Source of the DNA: Paracoccus sigandri
GTDB taxonomy: Bacteria; Pseudomonadota; Alphaproteobacteria; Rhodobacterales; Rhodobacteraceae
Assembly (NCBI RefSeq): GCF_003709565.1
Contig: NZ_QNRC01000002.1
Location: 215,238-279,237 of the forward strand
Length of the DNA stretch: 64,000 nucleotides
Direction: 5' to 3'
In this document: in pieces, positions 45,745 to 55,735 of the stretch
Layout: each line of letters starts with the position of its first letter
Numbering within the stretch: the first letter of the stretch is position 1
Made by a program: the position numbers and the translations under genes
Notes under the pieces: generated by a model
Told to the model about the DNA's origin: nothing
The model's input: only the letters and a program-made list of their open reading frames with translations
Database searches by the model: none

Positions 45745-46590
45745 TCAATTCACCACGGGAAGGCTGGTGACAAGGCCGATCAGCATCGCCGCCAGCACCG
45801 CGCCGGTCACGGCGTCGAAGCGGTCCATGAAGCCGCCATGGCCGGGGATCAGGTTCGAGCTGTCCTTGACCCCTGCCCGCCGCTTCAGCCAGCTTTCGGC
45901 GATGTCGCCCATCTGCCCCGCGAAGCAGACCAGCGGCGAGACCCAGATCAGCGCCGCGTCGCCCGCCCCGAACCACCACAGCCCCAGCCCCAGCAGGGTC
46001 GCGCCGATCCAGCCGGCGATGGTGCCCGACCAGGTCTTCTTGGGGCTGAGCCGGGGCCAGAATTTCGGCCCGCCCAGGATCCGCCCGGCGAAATAGCCCG
46101 CCGTGTCCGAGATGATGACGATACCCATCAGCCACAGCACGAAATGCAGCCCGAATTCCTCGCGGAAGCCGACGAGGCCGAAGGCCACCAGCATGATCGC
46201 GATGCCGAATCCCGCATAGGTCCAGCGGTCGCGCGCGGCGGCGCCGGGAATGCCCGCGACGATCGGCAACAGCAGCGCCAACGGCGCGGCGGGGTGATAG
46301 GCGCTCAGCGCGACGAATTGCGCCAGCCCGGCGATCCCGGCCAGCGCCAGCGGGCGGCGGCGGCCGAAGGCGGTCAGGTGCATCTCGGGATGGCGCCAGC
46401 CGGTCATCGCCGCCAGTTCCCAGAAGGTCACGGCCGAGATCAGCGCCATGCCCAGCCTGAGCCAGATCCCCGAGGCCAGCGCCAGCAGCACGCCGATGGC
46501 CAGCAGGACCAGCGTCGAGGCGATCCGGCGCGACAGGTCGCCCCATTTCCCCGAGGGGCGCGGCCGCTCTATCGGGTCGCGCGGGCTCAT
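45745..46590 (-). CDS. cdsA: Phosphatidate cytidylyltransferase
   Basis: A 281-residue polytopic inner-membrane enzyme that makes CDP-diacylglycerol from phosphatidate and CTP. The CDS signature is close to the C-terminus: SPKKTWSGTIAGWIGATLLG, then KRRAGVKDSSNLIPGHGGFMDRFDA (here K-RRAGVKDSSNLIPGHGG). About seven hydrophobic segments precede it. Its start overlaps uppS by four bases. Confidence 0.95.
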   Translation of the reverse strand: MSPRDPIERPRPSGKWGDLSRRIASTLVLLAIGVLLALASGIWLRLGMALISAVTFWELAAMTGWRHPEMHLTAFGRRRPLALAGIAGLAQFVALSAYHPAAPLALLLPIVAGIPGAAARDRWTYAGFGIAIMLVAFGLVGFREEFGLHFVLWLMGIVIISDTAGYFAGRILGGPKFWPRLSPKKTWSGTIAGWIGATLLGLGLWWFGAGDAALIWVSPLVCFAGQMGDIAESWLKRRAGVKDSSNLIPGHGGFMDRFDAVTGAVLAAMLIGLVTSLPVVN

Positions 46591-47321
46591 ACGCCCCCGA
46601 AGCGACGCTCGCGCAGGCCGAAGCGGTCGAGGATCTCGGCCAGGTGCTGCGGCGTGAAATCGGGCCAGAGCGTGGGGGTGAACTCATATTCGGCATAGGC
46701 CGCCTGCCAGGGCAGGAAATTCGAGGTCCGCGTCTCGCCCGAGGTGCGGATCACGAGGTCGGGATCGGGATGGCCGGCCGTGTCCAGGCAGGCCTCCAGG
46801 TCGTCCTGGCCGGGATCGGCGATCTCGCCCCGCGCCACCTTCTGCGCCAGCCGCGCGGCGGCGCGGGCCAGTTCGTCGCGGCCGCCGTAGTTGATCGCGA
46901 CGGTCAGGTTCAGCAGGCTGTTGCCGGCCGTCCGCCCCTCGATCAGCGCCATCAGCTCCTGCAGCTTGGGGTCCAGCCGTTCGCGCCCGCCGATGAAGCG
47001 CAGCCGCACGCCCTGCGCCGACAGCCCCTCGGCCTCGCGCTCGATATAGCGGCGGAAGATCTTCATCAGCCCCAGCACTTCCTCGGTCGAGCGCTTCCAG
47101 TTCTCGGTCGAGAAGGCATAGACGGTCAGCCAGTTGACCCCCAGTTCCGGGCAGGCGCGGACGATCTGCTTGACCCGCTCGGCGCCGCGGCGATGGCCGA
47201 CCAGCCGGGGCCAGCCGCGGTCGGTCGCCCAACGCCCGTTGCCATCCATGATGATCGCGACATGGCGGGGACGCTGGTCGTCCCCCCCGCTGCGAAGGCG
47301 TTGTGCGGTATCGGCGCTCAT
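46587..47321 (-). CDS. uppS: Undecaprenyl diphosphate synthase (cis-prenyltransferase)
   Basis: A 244-residue cis-prenyltransferase that makes the C55 carrier for wall and O-antigen synthesis. The signature is HVAIIMDGNGRWATDRGWPR with the catalytic Asp, then LTVYAFSTENWKRS, TVAINYGGRDE and the distal DLVIRTSGETRTSNFLPWQ segment. It follows frr by five bases in the operon. Normal length. Confidence 0.96.
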   Translation of the reverse strand: MSADTAQRLRSGGDDQRPRHVAIIMDGNGRWATDRGWPRLVGHRRGAERVKQIVRACPELGVNWLTVYAFSTENWKRSTEEVLGLMKIFRRYIEREAEGLSAQGVRLRFIGGRERLDPKLQELMALIEGRTAGNSLLNLTVAINYGGRDELARAAARLAQKVARGEIADPGQDDLEACLDTAGHPDPDLVIRTSGETRTSNFLPWQAAYAEYEFTPTLWPDFTPQHLAEILDRFGLRERRFGGV

Positions 47322-47326
47322 CCGGG

Positions 47327-47890
47327 TCAGACCTGCATGATCTCGGCCTGCTTGGCCTCCAGCGCCTGGTCGACGCTGGCAATCATCCTGTCGGTCAGTT
47401 CCTGCACGGCGGTTTCCCAGAATTTCTGGTCGTCCTCGGGCATGCCGTTGGCCTTGCCCTTCTTGACCTGGTCCATGCCGTCGCGGCGCACGTTGCGGAT
47501 CGCGACGCGGGCGCTTTCGGCATATTGGGCGGCGACCTTGGTCAGCTCGCGGCGGCGTTCCTCGTTCAGTTCCGGGATCGGCAGCATGATGATGGTGCCG
47601 TTCAGCTGCGGATTGATGCCCAGCCCGCTTTCGCGGATCGCCTTCTCGACCTTGCCGACCATCGCCTTGTCCCAGACATTGATGGTGACCATGCGCGGCT
47701 CGGGGACGTTGACGGTGCCCAGCTGGTTGATCGGCGTCATCTGGCCGTAAGCCTCGACCTGCACCGGCTCGACCATGCTGGCCGAGGCGCGGCCGGTCCG
47801 CAAGCTGCCGAATTCGTGGCGCAGGCTTTCCATCGCGCCCTTCATGCGGCGTTCCAGGTCGTCAATGTCGATTTCGATGTCCTCTGCCAT
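47327..47890 (-). CDS. frr: Ribosome recycling factor
   Basis: A 187-residue protein of exactly the family length that, with EF-G, splits post-termination ribosomes. Landmarks: [72 protein letters not shown]. The ATG at 47890 has AGAGG upstream. In relatives it usually follows pyrH directly; here a channel gene lies between. Confidence 0.97.
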   Translation of the reverse strand: MAEDIEIDIDDLERRMKGAMESLRHEFGSLRTGRASASMVEPVQVEAYGQMTPINQLGTVNVPEPRMVTINVWDKAMVGKVEKAIRESGLGINPQLNGTIIMLPIPELNEERRRELTKVAAQYAESARVAIRNVRRDGMDQVKKGKANGMPEDDQKFWETAVQELTDRMIASVDQALEAKQAEIMQV

Positions 47891-48048
47891 GTCGGACTGC
47901 CTCTGAATTGAATTTTCACCGCTTGTAACCGGATCGCCGTGGATTGGCAAAGCCTTTGCCCACCAGATGGGCGGGCCGCTGCCGTTGCGGGGCAGCCCGT
48001 GCCGAAGCCCGCGCCAGCAGGGCCGGATCCGGGCATTTTCCCGGCGAT

Positions 48049-48843
48049 TTAATCCGTTTTGTCTGGCCGAATCGTGCCGTCAGCCAGGCGGCGCTCGATC
48101 CCCTCCAGCCGGGCCAGTACCTCGTCGCGCCAGGCCTCGGTCGCCTCGTGTTCGCCAGCGTGATGGGCGTCCTGCAGCGAATTCACGATCAGACCGATGA
48201 CCAGGTTCATCACCACGAAGGCGGTGATCAGCACGAAGGGCAGGAAGAACAGCCAGGCGAAGGGGAATTCCGCCATCACCGTGCGGGCGAAGCCCGAGGA
48301 CCAGCTGTCCAGCGTCATGATCTGGAACAGCGAATAGGCCGACCGCCCCAGCGTGCCGAACCAGTCGGGAAAGCTGGGCCCGAACAGCTTGGTCGCGATC
48401 ACCGCGAAGATGTAGAAGAAGATCCCCAGCAGCAGGAACACGCTGCCCATGCCGGGAAGCGCGGCCAGGAATCCCTCGACCACCCGGCGCAGGCGGGGCG
48501 TGACCGAGACGATCCTGAGCAGCCGCAGGATGCGCAGCGCGCGCAGCACCGACAGGCCCTGCGTGGCGGGCAGAAGCGCGATGCCGACCACCGCGAAGTC
48601 GAAGACGTTCCAGCCGTCGCGGAAGAAGCGCGGCCCGCGCGCGAAAAGCTTGGCGGCGATCTCGGCCACGAAGACGGCCAGGCACAGCGCGTCCAGGGCC
48701 AGGATCAGCGGCCCGACCCGCGCCATCACGCTGCCCGAGGTCTCCAGCCCCAGGATCGCGGCATTGAACAGGATCACGCCGGTGATGAAGGCCTGCGCCC
48801 TCGGCCCGTGGATGAGTTGGTCGACCCGCTCGCGGAGGATCAT
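48049..48843 (-). CDS. Voltage-gated cation channel, NaChBac/Nav type, with TLDSWSS filter
   Basis: A 264-residue single-repeat channel that would form tetramers in the inner membrane. Six transmembrane segments are visible; S4 (about 98-121) has Arg at 101, 104, 107 and 110 in [15 protein letters not shown]. The pore loop reads TLDSWSS at residues 177-183, where NaChBac and NavAb have TLESWxx: the ring Glu is Asp. S6 is [18 protein letters not shown], followed by a short helical C-terminal coiled coil with EEA-type residues. Whether it prefers Na, Ca or neither cannot be told. It lies between pyrH and frr. Confidence 0.9.
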   Translation of the reverse strand: MILRERVDQLIHGPRAQAFITGVILFNAAILGLETSGSVMARVGPLILALDALCLAVFVAEIAAKLFARGPRFFRDGWNVFDFAVVGIALLPATQGLSVLRALRILRLLRIVSVTPRLRRVVEGFLAALPGMGSVFLLLGIFFYIFAVIATKLFGPSFPDWFGTLGRSAYSLFQIMTLDSWSSGFARTVMAEFPFAWLFFLPFVLITAFVVMNLVIGLIVNSLQDAHHAGEHEATEAWRDEVLARLEGIERRLADGTIRPDKTD

Positions 48844-48853
48844 GGCGCCGCCG

Positions 48854-49588
48854 TCAGTTCTGCACCCGCGTATAGGTGCCCTCGCCCCCCAGGATCGCGC
48901 GGAAGCCGCCCGGCTCGTCCAGCGAGAAGACGATGATCGGCAGCCGGTTGTCGCGGGCCAGCGCGATGGCGGATGCGTCCATCACCCCCAGGTGCTTCTG
49001 CAGCACCTCGTCATAGCTGACCTCTCCGTAACGCTTTGCGTCGGCGTGCTTCTTCGGGTCCTTGTCATAGACCCCGTCGACCTTGGTGCCCTTGAAGATC
49101 GCCTCGCAGTTCATCTCGTTGGCGCGCAGGGTCGCGGCGGTGTCGGTGGTGAAATAGGGGTTGCCGGTGCCGGCCGCGAAGATCACGATCCGCTTCTTCT
49201 CCAGGTGGCGGATGGCGCGGCGGCGGATATAGGGCTCGCAGACCTCATCCATGCGGATGGCGCTGATGACGCGGCAATGCAGGCCCCGCGCCTCGATGGC
49301 CGATTGCATGGCCAGCGCGTTCATCACCGTGGCCAGCATCCCCATATAGTCGGCGGTCGTCCGCTCCATCCCCTGGGCGCTGCCCTGCAGGCCGCGGAAG
49401 ATGTTGCCGCCGCCGATCACCATGCAGACCTCGACCCCCAGGGCGACGACCGATTCGACCTCGCGGGCGATGCGCTCGACCGTGGGGGGATGCAGGCCGA
49501 AGCCCTGGTCGCCCATCAGCGCCTCGCCCGAGATCTTCAGCATCACCCGGCCATATTGCGTGGGCGCGGCGCCCTTCTGTTCGGTCAT
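48854..49588 (-). CDS. pyrH: Uridylate kinase
   Basis: A 244-residue hexameric bacterial UMP kinase of the amino-acid-kinase fold. Landmarks are [56 protein letters not shown] and [14 protein letters not shown]. The start at 49588 has GGAAGGACAGG upstream; the longer reading is antisense to miaA. It is normally followed by frr; the channel gene here starts 10 bases after its stop. Confidence 0.97.
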   Translation of the reverse strand: MTEQKGAAPTQYGRVMLKISGEALMGDQGFGLHPPTVERIAREVESVVALGVEVCMVIGGGNIFRGLQGSAQGMERTTADYMGMLATVMNALAMQSAIEARGLHCRVISAIRMDEVCEPYIRRRAIRHLEKKRIVIFAAGTGNPYFTTDTAATLRANEMNCEAIFKGTKVDGVYDKDPKKHADAKRYGEVSYDEVLQKHLGVMDASAIALARDNRLPIIVFSLDEPGGFRAILGGEGTYTRVQN

Positions 49589-49675
49589 GTCCTGTCCTTC
49601 CTGAACGGCACCGTCGCTTTCATTGCCGCGCAAAATGTCGCAAAAGGCGGGCAGGTTCAACCGCCCGGAACAGCC

Positions 49676-50557
49676 ATGAGCGCCCCCGACCTGACGGCCA
49701 TCGACGCATCCCGCCATCTGCTGATCGCCGGGCCCACCGCCAGCGGCAAATCGGCGCTGGCGCTGGCGGTCGCGCAGGCGCAGGGCGGGCTGGTGGTGAA
49801 TGCCGATGCGCTGCAGGTCTGGTCCTGCTGGCGGGTGCTGACCGCGCGGCCCTCGGACCAGGACCAGGCCGCCGCGCCCCATGCGCTTTACGGCCATGTG
49901 GCGCCGGGGCGCAGCTATTCGGTGGGCGACTGGCTGCGCGAGGTGGCCGGGCTGACGGGCCGGCGGCTGATCGTGGTCGGCGGCACCGGGCTCTACCTGA
50001 CGGCGCTGACGCGGGGGCTGGCCCATGTGCCCCCGGTCCCGCCCGCGATCCGGGCCGAGGGCGACGCGCTGCTGGCCGGCGCGGACGGCCTGGCCCGGAT
50101 GCTGGCCCAGTTGGACGCACCGACGCGCGCCCGCATCGACAACCGCAACCCGGCCCGCGTCCAGCGCGCCTGGGAGGTTCTGCGCGCCACCGGCCGGGGC
50201 CTGGCCGATTGGCAAGCCGACACGCCGCCGCCGCTGATCGCGCCGCAGGACAGCCAGCGGATCCTGATTACCGCCGACCGCGACCGGCTGGCCGACAGGA
50301 TCGCGCTGCGCTTTGGCCAGATGCTGCGCGACGGTGCCTTGGAGGAGGCCCGCCGGATGCTGCCCCTATGGGATCCCGCGCAGCAATGGGCCCGCGCCAT
50401 CGGCGCCCCCGAACTGATCGCGCATCTTCGCGGCGAGATCGACCTGGAAACCGCGACCCAGCGCGCGATCATCGCGACGCGGCAATATGCCAAGTCGCAG
50501 CGAATCTGGTTTCGCGGCCGCATGAAGGACTGGCAGCCTTGGCCCGCCGGCTGGTGA
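49676..50557 (+). CDS. miaA: tRNA dimethylallyltransferase
   Basis: A 293-residue enzyme that adds dimethylallyl to N6 of A37 in tRNAs reading UNN codons. The P-loop is [17 protein letters not shown], followed by [49 protein letters not shown] and the C-terminal [15 protein letters not shown] motif for tRNA binding. It is divergent from pyrH with 87 bases between. The start at 49676 has no strong ribosome binding site, but the P-loop distance is right. Confidence 0.95.
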   Translation: MSAPDLTAIDASRHLLIAGPTASGKSALALAVAQAQGGLVVNADALQVWSCWRVLTARPSDQDQAAAPHALYGHVAPGRSYSVGDWLREVAGLTGRRLIVVGGTGLYLTALTRGLAHVPPVPPAIRAEGDALLAGADGLARMLAQLDAPTRARIDNRNPARVQRAWEVLRATGRGLADWQADTPPPLIAPQDSQRILITADRDRLADRIALRFGQMLRDGALEEARRMLPLWDPAQQWARAIGAPELIAHLRGEIDLETATQRAIIATRQYAKSQRIWFRGRMKDWQPWPAGW

Positions 50558-50588
50558 ACCGGGCACGGGACTGGTGGATTACTCTACC

Positions 50589-50622
50589 TTGACACGAAAT
50601 CCTGGAAAATTTGTTGTATATT
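50589..50622 (+). promoter_or_regulatory. A/T-rich promoter-like region before the AraC-type gene
   Basis: A sharp A/T-rich island holds a consensus TTGACA (50589-50594) and a TATATT (50617-50622). The 22-base spacing is wider than ideal, so the exact pairing is doubtful or an activator that distorts the DNA is needed. It lies 65 bases before the regulator's ATG. Confidence 0.4.
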
Positions 50623-50686
50623 CATTTGTGATTAACACCTGATCGGCGATATTCTGCCTGTCAGGTAGTCCAGCCGGATCAAGGCC

Positions 50687-51745
50687 ATGTCGGTGTTTCA
50701 GCGTGACGATTGGATCAGCGGTTTTCCATTCTCTCCCAGCCGATTGTCGGCAGGGGGCGGGAACCCGTCGCGCGCCCGAATGCCGGGTCTGGTCGCCGGG
50801 GCGCGGATCAATGACGGGCATATCCTGGACGGATATGCGCAAAACCTTGCCACAACCTTAGGTAGAAAAACGATACCGCCCGGCCTGAATGCCGCGCCGC
50901 GGCCCGGCACCGATACCCTGGCGCGGCGATCCCTTCCGGCGCGACAGCAGGCGCCGCGCCAGGTGATCCGCCTGCTGCCGCTGGAGGCGTTCATCTGGGG
51001 CAGCAATGCCGTGCCGCCGCAGCCGCGCACGCGCACCGACCACGCGCTGATCTGGGTCACGCAGGGGCGGTTGCAGCTGGACCTGCCGCGCAGCCGCCGC
51101 AAGCTGGGTGCGGGCGACCTGCGCTGGATCCCGGCCGGCACCGCCTTCGCCGCGCGCCCGCTTGAGGGAACGCAGGGCCATGTGCTGCTGGTCGCGCCCG
51201 CCCTGACCCGCGATCTGGACCCCGGCCCGCCCCGCAGCCATTTCGCCGCCACCGTCGGCGACGATTCGGGGCATCTGCTGGTGCTGATGCGCAACCTGGA
51301 AATGCTGGCCCGGCAGGACGCGAAACCGCCGCTTTTCGCGCGCCATCTGGGCCTTCTGGCGCTGGCCCTGGGCGAATTGGCGCCCGAGCGGCCGGAAGCC
51401 GCGCCGGAACTGTCCGAGGCCGCCGACATGTCGCTTCTCGCCCGGTTCGAGGCGCTGATCCGCACGGAACTGCCGGCGACCGTCACGGTGGCGGACCTGG
51501 CGCAGAAGCTGGGCTGCAGCACCGCCGCGCTGGACCGGGCCTGCCTGGCGCGGCGCGGCCAGCGCGCCATCGAGGCCATGAACGACATGCGGCTGGAACG
51601 GGCGGTGACGCTGCTGCGCGAAACCCGGCTGACCCCGGTGCAGATCGCGGCCCGGCTGGGCTATTCCGGCCATGCCCATTTCGCGCGGGCCTTCGCCGCC
51701 GCCACCGGACGCCGCCCCGAGATCTTTCGCGCCCAGGGCGGCTGA
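50687..51745 (+). CDS. AraC-family transcriptional regulator
   Basis: A protein of up to 352 residues. The C-terminal 95 residues are the double helix-turn-helix: VTVADLAQKLGCSTAALDRA and then ERAVTLLRETRLTPVQIAAR with LGYSGHAHFARAFAAATGR. The middle (about 90-210) looks like a cupin sensor, ALIWVTQGRLQLDLP and AGDLRWIPAGTAFAARP. The first 80 residues are unlike the family and the start is unsure: the ATG at 50687 lacks a clear ribosome binding site and ATG 50780 is possible. Ligand and targets unknown. It ends four bases before the convergent rlmE stop. Confidence 0.85.
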   Translation: MSVFQRDDWISGFPFSPSRLSAGGGNPSRARMPGLVAGARINDGHILDGYAQNLATTLGRKTIPPGLNAAPRPGTDTLARRSLPARQQAPRQVIRLLPLEAFIWGSNAVPPQPRTRTDHALIWVTQGRLQLDLPRSRRKLGAGDLRWIPAGTAFAARPLEGTQGHVLLVAPALTRDLDPGPPRSHFAATVGDDSGHLLVLMRNLEMLARQDAKPPLFARHLGLLALALGELAPERPEAAPELSEAADMSLLARFEALIRTELPATVTVADLAQKLGCSTAALDRACLARRGQRAIEAMNDMRLERAVTLLRETRLTPVQIAARLGYSGHAHFARAFAAATGRRPEIFRAQGG

Positions 51746-51749
51746 GGGC

Positions 51750-52508
51750 TCAGGCCAGCCGGGGATCGTCCTCGGCTTCGGCGCTCCGGCCCCGGAACCC
51801 GGTCGCGACGACGAATTTCTCGGACGAATCGCTGCGGCTTGCCGGCGGCTTCACATTCACGACCCTGGTGAAGTTGCGCTTCAGCATCGCCTGCATCTCG
51901 CTTTCCGCCCCGCCCGCCAGGACCTTGGCGACGAAGGTGCCGCCGGGCTCCAGAACGTCGAAGGCCAGCGCCGCCGCCGCCTCGACCAGCGCCACGATGC
52001 GCAGGTGATCGGTGCCCTTGTGCCCGGACGAAGCCGCCGCCATGTCGGACATGACCACGTCGGCCGGCCCGCCAAGCCATTGCTTGACCGCCTCGTCGGC
52101 CCCCTCGGACAGGAAATCCAGTTGGTGGATCTCGGCCCCGGCGATGGGGTCGACCTCTTGCAGATCGACGCCGACGACGCGGCCCACCGCCTTGCCCGGC
52201 TTCTCGCCCAGGGCATTCACCCGCTGGACCGCGACCTGGCACCAGCCGCCCGGCGCGCAGCCCAGGTCGACGACGCGGGCGCCCGGCAGCAGGAAGCGGT
52301 ACTTGTCGTCCAACTCCAGGATCTTGAAGGCCGCGCGGCCGCGATAGCCCTCGCGCTTGGCGCGGGCGACATAGGGGTCGTTCAGCTGCCGTTCCAGCCA
52401 CAGCTTGCTGGACAGCTTGCGCCCCTTCGCGGTCTTGACCCGCACCCGCAGGTCGCGCTGCCCGCGCCCGCTGGACTTGCCCGCGCGGCTGCCTGTCGTC
52501 TTCGTCAT
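51750..52508 (-). CDS. rlmE: 23S rRNA 2'-O-ribose U2552 methyltransferase
   Basis: A 252-residue FtsJ/RrmJ-family SAM methyltransferase. It has a basic N-terminal extension, then [31 protein letters not shown] (here split as [11 protein letters not shown] and [14 protein letters not shown]), motif [36 protein letters not shown] and [12 protein letters not shown]; the K-D-K-E catalytic tetrad is in place. It follows ppx by 16 bases on the same strand, an arrangement I recall in relatives. Confidence 0.94.
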   Translation of the reverse strand: MTKTTGSRAGKSSGRGQRDLRVRVKTAKGRKLSSKLWLERQLNDPYVARAKREGYRGRAAFKILELDDKYRFLLPGARVVDLGCAPGGWCQVAVQRVNALGEKPGKAVGRVVGVDLQEVDPIAGAEIHQLDFLSEGADEAVKQWLGGPADVVMSDMAAASSGHKGTDHLRIVALVEAAAALAFDVLEPGGTFVAKVLAGGAESEMQAMLKRNFTRVVNVKPPASRSDSSEKFVVATGFRGRSAEAEDDPRLA

Positions 52509-52524
52509 GCCCGGCCCTTCGCCA

Positions 52525-53646
52525 TCACGCCACTCCGTTCAGCCCGTCCGGGGTCAGCACCCCGTCGCGCACCATCTGGGCATATAGCAGCCCCTCGCGC
52601 AGACCGCGATCCGCAACCGACAGCCGGTTGGTCGGCCAGACCCGCATCAGCGTCTGCAGGATCGCCGCGCCGGACATGATCAGCGCGTGGCGCTCGCGCC
52701 CGATGCGCGGATCGGTGCGCCGCCCGTCCGGCCCCAGCGCCAGATAGGAATGGATCACCCGGTCGATCTGCTCGGTCGTCATGGTCATCCCGTCGACCTT
52801 GGTGCGGTCATAGCGGCGCAGGCCCAGATGGCTGGCCGCCACCGTCGTCACCGTCCCCGAGGTGCCGATGATCTGGAACCCCTCGTCGGGCGAGCCGTCG
52901 GCATAGGGCGCGAAATCCGACAGCATCTCCTCGAAGTACCAGCTCATCAGCGCGAAGCGGCCCTGGTCGTCCTCGACATCGGCGAACTGGTCGCGCAGCG
53001 TCGCCACCCCCAGCGGCACGCTGATCCAGTCCACCACCCGCGCGCCGCCGGGCTGCGGATTGCCGAAGCCGTCCGACAGGCGCATGATCGCGCGCGAGCG
53101 TTCCTTGGGCTCGACATCCTCCAGGTCGATCCAGACCAGCTCGGTCGAGCCGCCGCCGATATCGACGACCAGCAGCGTCTCGGTGCGGTGATTGACCAGC
53201 GGCGCGCAGGAAATCACCGCCAGCCGCGCCTCTTCCTCGGCCTCGATGATCTCGATCGGCAGGCCGGTCTCGCGGCGGATGGTGCGCATGAAGTCGCGGC
53301 TGTTGCGGGCGCGGCGGCAGGCCTCGGTCGCGACCAGCCGCATGTGCCGCACGCCATGCTGCTCCAGCTTGCGGCGGCAGACCTGCAAGGCGTGAACGGT
53401 GCGCGCCATCGAGCTGCGGGACAGCCGCCCCGAAGCTTCCAGCCCCTGGCCAAGCTGCACCGGCTTGGAGAAGCTGTCGATCACCTGGAACTGACTGCCG
53501 CGCGGTCGCGCAATCAGCATCCGGCACGAATTTGTGCCGAGATCCAGCGCCGCATACAGCGGCGCCTCCTCGGAATCGCGGGCGATGGATGGCTCAACCG
53601 TCTTTTTCGGGAACGCGCCCACACCCGCAGGACGCCTGGGCGTCAT
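52525..53646 (-). CDS. Ppx/GppA phosphatase family protein
   Basis: A 373-residue exopolyphosphatase/guanosine pentaphosphatase. The two phosphate-binding motifs of the actin-like fold are [19 protein letters not shown] and [17 protein letters not shown], with the catalytic Glu in [13 protein letters not shown]. It is shorter than E. coli Ppx, lacking the C-terminal HD-like part, as in other alphaproteobacteria. Either polyphosphate or pppGpp may be the substrate. It heads a two-gene unit with rlmE. Confidence 0.9.
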   Translation of the reverse strand: MTPRRPAGVGAFPKKTVEPSIARDSEEAPLYAALDLGTNSCRMLIARPRGSQFQVIDSFSKPVQLGQGLEASGRLSRSSMARTVHALQVCRRKLEQHGVRHMRLVATEACRRARNSRDFMRTIRRETGLPIEIIEAEEEARLAVISCAPLVNHRTETLLVVDIGGGSTELVWIDLEDVEPKERSRAIMRLSDGFGNPQPGGARVVDWISVPLGVATLRDQFADVEDDQGRFALMSWYFEEMLSDFAPYADGSPDEGFQIIGTSGTVTTVAASHLGLRRYDRTKVDGMTMTTEQIDRVIHSYLALGPDGRRTDPRIGRERHALIMSGAAILQTLMRVWPTNRLSVADRGLREGLLYAQMVRDGVLTPDGLNGVA

Positions 53647-53702
53647 GAAACACGCCCTCCGATATCAAGTTGAGTTGAAGGTAACGTGCCGGCTGCCCCC
53701 GT

Positions 53703-55490
53703 TCAAGTCCTGCTTCCCCCGGATCCGTCCCCAGGCCGGCCCGGCGCCCCCTCCGCCGCCGCCGCGCCCCGGGCCAGATGCGGGGCCAGCGCCCGGACCG
53801 CGTCCCATTGCGACAGGAAGACCTGCCCGGTCAGCGCCTGCAGGAAATGGCAGCGGCCCAGCCGGTCCATGACCGGGCCCTTGACCTCGGACAGGTGCAG
53901 CGCGACGCCCATGTCCGACAGCCGCAGGTTCAGCGCCTGCAGGCTTTCCAGCGCCGACAGGTCGATGCTGTTCACGGCCGAACACATCAGCACCACGTGG
54001 CGGATGCGCGGATCGCCCGAGACGCGGTCCAGCAGCCGGTCCTCCAGCAGCCGGGCATTGGCGAAATACAGGCTTTCGTCGATGCGGATGGTCAGCAGCG
54101 CCGGATCGATCAGCACCCGGTGGCGCAGGATGTTGCGGAAATGCTGGGTGCCGGGGACCAGCCCGACCTCGGCAACATGCGGGCGCGAGGTGTTCCACAG
54201 ATGCAGCGCCACCGACAGCACCACCCCGGCTGACACCCCGGTCTCTACCCCGAACAGCAGCGTCAGCAGGATGGTCGCGGCGACGGCGGCGAAATCGGCG
54301 CGGCTATAGGCCCAGGCATGGCGCAGGATCGCCAGATCGACCAGCGACAGCACGGCGACGATGATCGTCGCGGCCAGTGTGGCATGGGGCAGGTAGTGGA
54401 TCAGCGGCGTCAGCGCCAGCGCGGCGACGGCAAGTCCGGCGGCGGTGAAGGCGCCCGCCGCGGGCGTCCTGGCCCCGGCATCGAAATTCACCACCGAACG
54501 CGCGAATCCGCCGCTGACCGGATAGCCGCCGGTGAAGGCCGCGCCGATATTGGCCGCGCCCAGGCCGATCAGCTCCTGGTCCGGGTCGATGCGCTGGCGG
54601 CGCTTGGCGGCCAGGGTCTGCGCGACGCTGATCGATTCGACGAAGCCGATGACCGAGATCAGCAGCGCCGGCAGCAGCAGCGCCCGGACCAGCTCCAGCG
54701 ACAGGCCCGGCATGGTCAGCGGCGGCAGGCTCTGCGGCACCGCGCCGACGATGCTGACGCCCTGCCGGTCCAGCCCGAAGGCCCAGACCGCCGCCGTCGT
54801 CGCCACCACCGCCATCACCGGCCCGGCGCGGGTGGCGACGCTCGCGGCGCCCGCGGGCAGGCCCAGCCGCATCAAGGCCGGCCGCATGCCGCTGCGGACC
54901 CAGAACAGGAAGGCCGTGGCGCCCGCCCCGATGGCCAGCGTGACCGAGTTGACCTGGTCCAGCTGCCGGGCCAGCGATTGCAGCATGGCGGGCAGCGTCT
55001 CGCCCGAGCCGGGGATGCCCAGCACATGTTTCAGCTGGCTGGTCGCGATCAGGATGCCCGAGGCGGTGATGAAGCCGGCAATGACCGGATGGGACAGGAA
55101 ATTCGCCAGGAAACCCAGCCGGAAGATGCCCATCGCCAGAAGGATCAGCCCCGACAGCAGCGCCAGCGTCAGCGCCGCCACGCCGTAGCCCGCCGTGCCC
55201 GCCTGCGCCACCTGCCCGACCGCCGCCGCCGTCATCAGCGACACCACCGCCACCGGCCCCACCGCCAGCGCGTTCGAACTGCCGAAGACCGCGTAGAGCA
55301 CGATCGGCAGGATCGAGGCATAGATCCCCGCCTCGGGCGGCAGCCCCGCCAGCATCGCATAGGCCAGCGATTGCGGGATCAGCATGATGGTGACGATCAC
55401 GGCCGCGATCAGGTCGCCGCGAAAGGCCGCGCCGTCATAGCGCCGCCCCCAGTCCAGGACCGGCAGGATGCGGGCCAGCCGCGCCCTCAT
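53703..55490 (-). CDS. SulP-family anion transporter with STAS domain
   Basis: A 595-residue transporter of the SLC26/SulP family. The membrane domain (about 25-430) opens with DLIAAVIVTIMLIPQSLAYAMLAGLPPEAGIY (quoted as IPQSLAYAMLAGLPPEAGIY) and includes GGYPVSGGFARSVVNFDAGA. A cytoplasmic STAS domain occupies about 455-570 (LLTIRIDESLYFANARLLED, VLMCSAVNSIDLSALESLQ). Substrates in the family are sulfate, bicarbonate or dicarboxylates; it could be any of these. A short ORF with a good ribosome binding site and an A/T-rich inverted repeat lie upstream. Confidence 0.92.
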   Translation of the reverse strand: MRARLARILPVLDWGRRYDGAAFRGDLIAAVIVTIMLIPQSLAYAMLAGLPPEAGIYASILPIVLYAVFGSSNALAVGPVAVVSLMTAAAVGQVAQAGTAGYGVAALTLALLSGLILLAMGIFRLGFLANFLSHPVIAGFITASGILIATSQLKHVLGIPGSGETLPAMLQSLARQLDQVNSVTLAIGAGATAFLFWVRSGMRPALMRLGLPAGAASVATRAGPVMAVVATTAAVWAFGLDRQGVSIVGAVPQSLPPLTMPGLSLELVRALLLPALLISVIGFVESISVAQTLAAKRRQRIDPDQELIGLGAANIGAAFTGGYPVSGGFARSVVNFDAGARTPAAGAFTAAGLAVAALALTPLIHYLPHATLAATIIVAVLSLVDLAILRHAWAYSRADFAAVAATILLTLLFGVETGVSAGVVLSVALHLWNTSRPHVAEVGLVPGTQHFRNILRHRVLIDPALLTIRIDESLYFANARLLEDRLLDRVSGDPRIRHVVLMCSAVNSIDLSALESLQALNLRLSDMGVALHLSEVKGPVMDRLGRCHFLQALTGQVFLSQWDAVRALAPHLARGAAAAEGAPGRPGDGSGGSRT

Positions 55491-55554
55491 CGCCGCGCCC
55501 CGGCGGCCGGGGTGCGGCTGCGCGCATGATCCGCAGACCGGCGCATCCGCCGCC

Positions 55555-55617
55555 TCATCCTGCGCAAGGCCGGCCGCAGCGTCCCGGCGGGCCGAATGTT
55601 GCGGGTCGGTCGGTCAT
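55555..55617 (-). CDS. Possible 20-residue leader peptide of the SulP gene
   Basis: A 20-codon ORF with a good ribosome binding site (AAGAGGA, four bases before ATG) ends 64 bases before the SulP start. It holds two cysteine codons (positions 14 and 18) and is Gly/Pro/Arg-rich. Cys-containing upstream ORFs control some sulfur genes elsewhere, which makes this worth noting, but chance is quite possible. Confidence 0.3.
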   Translation of the reverse strand: MTDRPATFGPPGRCGRPCAG

Positions 55618-55644
55618 GGCATCCTCTTGCGGCGGTCGAGGGGG

Positions 55645-55669
55645 ATATTCATATTCATATTTCCATATG
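55645..55669. promoter_or_regulatory. A/T-rich tandem and inverted repeat in the SulP/TrkH divergent region
   Basis: Two ATATTC units and a variant ATATTT stand in tandem, and the end forms an inverted repeat CATAT-TTCC-ATATG (55656-55669). In this G/C-rich DNA it is a conspicuous landmark and a probable promoter/operator for the leftward SulP gene or the rightward trkH. ArsR-type repressors often use such sites; none is encoded nearby. Confidence 0.45.
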
Positions 55670-55735
55670 TCAATCGCCCGCATCGCGACCCGCCGCCGGC
55701 AGGAGCTTGACGGAGGCCGGTCCGCGCGGCAAGCA

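Noticed and set aside
44582..46696. 704-codon reading of dxr
   Set aside because: The N-terminal half is a frame through cdsA and uppS; the normal Dxr N-terminus begins at 45739.
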